Positions 61,982-64,000 of a stretch of DNA of 64,000 bases are shown piece after piece; positions within the stretch are counted from its first letter, which is position 1, and each line of letters begins with the position of its first letter. The stretch is from NCBI RefSeq assembly GCF_029269825.1, contig NZ_JARJHU010000008.1:372001-436000 (forward strand). Reading direction: 5' to 3'. The translations under genes and the position numbers were made by a program. The notes under the pieces were generated by a model. It was not told the origin of the DNA and searched no databases. It saw nothing but the letters and a program-made list of their open reading frames with translations. The DNA is from Pedobacter sp. JY14-1 (GTDB lineage Bacteria; Bacteroidota; Bacteroidia; Sphingobacteriales; Sphingobacteriaceae).

Positions 61982-62021
61982 ACTAAAATTATCACAACCC
62001 ACAACCTTTCAGAATTTTCTT

Positions 62022-63218
62022 TTAAAAGAGAAAGCCGAAGAGCCACAGCGGAATTTTATTTGCGAAGCCAAACTCAATATCATCTGCAACGACAAAAGCA
62101 GATTCATTGCCGCGGATCTGAGCAGCTGTTTTATTCTTGCCACCTACTTCAAATAAGTATTTGTCATTTACCATGAAGTCTCCAGTTTTCGGATAAGTGA
62201 CTGTCGCACCTGAATTTCGGACCTGGGCCAGAAAAAAGGTCTCCCGGAGATTACCGGTATCGGGGTTTCCCTCCGCAAGGGCAGCAATCAAACTTGTGTT
62301 ATGTAAATAAATCTTATCGGGTTTATTCATCAGGCTGATTCCGTGTACCGATGATCGCAGGTTGTGGATCAACTGGGATTGTTCCAGTATGTGCAGCATG
62401 TCCAGCAACCTGCTCCTAGAGGTGTCGGTCAGGGCGGCCAGCTTGGTTGTGTTGGGCTGAAAGGGCACAGAAGTAGAAATGATATACAACAGCTTTTTCA
62501 ACTTGGCCAGCGTAACAGATTCCAGAACCTTCGCTTCCGGAAGATCATAATCAATGATCACATTGATCAGCTGATTTACCCGCATCAGAAAATAACCTTC
62601 CCCTTCGACGATAAATGGGTATGCCCCGAAAGTCAGATATTCCCGCATCAGCTTTAACGGTGACTTTAAAAATTTGTTTAATTCTCCGGCAATTGTACCA
62701 TGATTACCTAATATATCTTCTAAAGTGTAAATCGGTGCGTCTATCCCATGTCTTAGTCCTAAATATTCCCTGAACGAAAGTTCCGGCAAGTGATAATGCA
62801 GCACCCTCCTGCTCAGATCGGCACGTGAACGCTGCAACTCCAGAATAGAGGAGCCTGAAATAACCAGGTTCATCTCCGGAAGAAAATCGTAGATATTTTT
62901 GACAGCTGTTTGCCAATCGTTGTATTTATGAACCTCATCGAGAAATAAATAACGCCCACCCAGACTATAAAATCGCTCTGCAACATCAACAAGACTATTT
63001 TGCCGAAAATATAGATCGTCAAGAGAGGTGTAAAGCGTTAAGTCAAGCGGTAATGCGCTCTTGATGCGCTGCAGCATCAGCGTTGACTTTCCGGTTCCTC
63101 TGGCACCTTCTATGCAAATCGCCCTGGCATCCCAATTGATCTTGTCATTGAGGGACCTCCTGTAGCCCGATATGTCTATGCTGAGCAGCCTGCGGTACTT
63201 GTTGATTAAAGCTTCCAT
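62022..63218 (-). CDS. AAA ATPase with DUF4143 C-terminal domain
   Basis: The 398-residue protein has an AAA_14-type ATPase (~20-170) with Walker A GARGTGKST, Walker B RYLFLDEVHKY and a sensor SGSS motif. A DUF4143 region follows (~205-398) with a nuclease-like tail (GDFMVNDKYLFEVGGK). Genes like this recur as stand-alone accessory ATPases in bacteria, possibly with toxin-antitoxin or defence roles, but none is proven. It is bracketed by two copies of a dispersed repeat. Confidence 0.87.
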   Translation of the reverse strand: MEALINKYRRLLSIDISGYRRSLNDKINWDARAICIEGARGTGKSTLMLQRIKSALPLDLTLYTSLDDLYFRQNSLVDVAERFYSLGGRYLFLDEVHKYNDWQTAVKNIYDFLPEMNLVISGSSILELQRSRADLSRRVLHYHLPELSFREYLGLRHGIDAPIYTLEDILGNHGTIAGELNKFLKSPLKLMREYLTFGAYPFIVEGEGYFLMRVNQLINVIIDYDLPEAKVLESVTLAKLKKLLYIISTSVPFQPNTTKLAALTDTSRSRLLDMLHILEQSQLIHNLRSSVHGISLMNKPDKIYLHNTSLIAALAEGNPDTGNLRETFFLAQVRNSGATVTYPKTGDFMVNDKYLFEVGGKNKTAAQIRGNESAFVVADDIEFGFANKIPLWLFGFLF

Positions 63219-63311
63219 CGTATCTTCAAAAATACACTTTTTAATATAAATCGTATTTTACAGGATACAATTTAATTCGGAAAAATTCAGCACTCGCAAA
63301 AGTAAGCCGAT

Positions 63312-63439
63312 GCGCTGTCGTCATTCCGAGAATACGAGGAATCTCTTGAACCATAAAATCCAGCGATGGATCGGGACTATATATCAAATCATAAACAACA
63401 TAACCTCAACAAGAGATCTCTCCTATCGTCGAGATGACG
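63312..63439. repeat. Dispersed repeat, copy 2, with inverted arm
   Basis: Bases 63312-63358 repeat copy 1. The 30-base arm 63319-63348 is matched by its inverse at 63410-63439 (23 of 30 pairs), so this copy is a complete imperfect palindromic element of about 120 bases. The rest of the 329-base gap to the next gene shows nothing else. Confidence 0.7.
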
Positions 63440-63547
63440 GATTTCGTATAAATCACTTCGAAAATCTTTATTAAAACATATTCATTCCAAAAATTCCGAA
63501 TACTTTATCCTGTACCAATACCGGTACGGCTTAAATATTCAGATTTT

Positions 63548-64000
63548 ATGGCCAACCAGCCGAAACCCACCACATTTATCGATCCGTTCGTAGACTTCGC
63601 GTTCAAACGGATATTCGGGTCAGAAGAAAGCAAGCCAATGCTTACAGGCCTGTTAAACCAGCTGCTTGACGGCAGAAAACATATTGTCAGTATTGAATAC
63701 AGTAAAAATGAGCACCCCGGGGAAATTAACGAAGAAGGCAGTGCCATTTTTGATGTGCATTGTACGGATGCCGATGGCAGTACATTCATTATTGAGATCC
63801 AGCGCGGTTATCAGGAGAATATTGTGGACCGGGCCATGTTTTATGTATCCAGGGCTGCGAGCGAACAATGCCCCAAAGGCAACAGGAAGAAATGGGCCTA
63901 CCGCTTAACCGACATTTACCTCATCGCCTTCCTGGAAGATTTCAGGATGCCCGAGAGCAATCCCAATGAATATATTCAGGATATATCCTGGGCACACCGG
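63548..64000 (+). CDS. Rpn / PD-(D/E)XK transposase-family nuclease (3' end outside window)
   Basis: From ATG 63548 the frame is open to the end of the window (151 codons), so the gene is partial. The start MANQPKPTTFIDPFVDFAFKR, read with the following IFGSEESKPMLTGLLNQLL, and the segment SAIFDVHCTDADGSTFIIEIQR give the conserved Asp and Glu-x-Gln of the PD-(D/E)XK family PF12784 (Rpn-like). Such proteins promote recA-independent recombination or act as putative transposases. It lies next to the dispersed repeat. Confidence 0.85.
   Translation, partial: MANQPKPTTFIDPFVDFAFKRIFGSEESKPMLTGLLNQLLDGRKHIVSIEYSKNEHPGEINEEGSAIFDVHCTDADGSTFIIEIQRGYQENIVDRAMFYVSRAASEQCPKGNRKKWAYRLTDIYLIAFLEDFRMPESNPNEYIQDISWAHR

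Noticed and set aside
1..64000. CRISPR arrays, tRNA or rRNA genes, insertion sequences, C-P lyase genes
   Set aside because: None was seen on reading both strands, though short or degenerate RNA genes could be missed without a covariance search.

Overview
The window comes from the chromosome of a Bacteroidota bacterium, most likely Sphingobacteriaceae (Pedobacter or Mucilaginibacter type). The reasons are two SusC/SusD pairs, many lipoproteins with a Cys-Lys-Lys start, DUF5690, DUF6266 and DUF5007-like proteins, and promoters with the Bacteroidota -7 box TAnnTTTG instead of a sigma70 -10 box. No tRNA, rRNA, CRISPR array, insertion sequence or prophage head/tail set was seen.

Left part (1-23,000) is a stress, ion and redox region. 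It holds a partial MscS channel, a fused trehalose-6-P synthase/phosphatase behind a hairpin-rich leader, a solitary translation initiation factor IF-3, a PAS histidine kinase, a DUF389 membrane protein and the antiporter NhaA. A Crp/Fnr regulator follows, then a sulfur operon (TauE/SafE exporter, CstB-like persulfide dioxygenase-rhodanese, split YeeE/YedE transporter) and a haem-binding protein. A two-component system preceded by tandem direct repeats sits in front of a module of ApbE flavin transferase, periplasmic thioredoxin, a small Cys-ended DUF4266 lipoprotein and a DUF3570 outer-membrane barrel. A TPR kinase, an FAD/NAD(P)-binding protein and a DUF2383 four-helix protein close this part.

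The central part (23,110-43,097) is the main find: a large, apparently co-regulated locus that reads as a SusCD-type utilisation system for phosphonates, probably aminoethylphosphonate-bearing polymers. It has two SusCD pairs, fasciclin, DUF5007-like and LamG surface lipoproteins, a LamG protein fused to a ligand-depleted phosphodiesterase fold, an intact exported phosphodiesterase of the PhnA/NPP superfamily, a PbfA-like PLP lyase, a TIGR03364-type FAD oxidase, a TIGR03351-type phosphonatase-like HAD hydrolase, a DUF5690 transporter and an XRE-cupin regulator. The same 27-bp motif (19 of 27 positions invariant) lies in front of susC, the transporter and the hydrolase, and is the probable operator.

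Right part (43,300-64,000) is mixed accessory and housekeeping DNA: a GH32-like hydrolase, a decayed DUF4143 ATPase, two paralogous zinc-ribbon microproteins around a nucleotide-sugar dehydrogenase, a decayed NRAMP-type metal transporter, D-lactate dehydrogenase, an L,D-transpeptidase, a NimA-like flavoprotein, YihY, and a hybrid kinase. Then come a DUF6266/membrane protein/CHAP lysin cassette, two lipoproteins, a head-to-head pair of PAS-LuxR paralogues, an AAA-DUF4143 ATPase flanked by a repeat, and a partial Rpn-type nuclease at the end.
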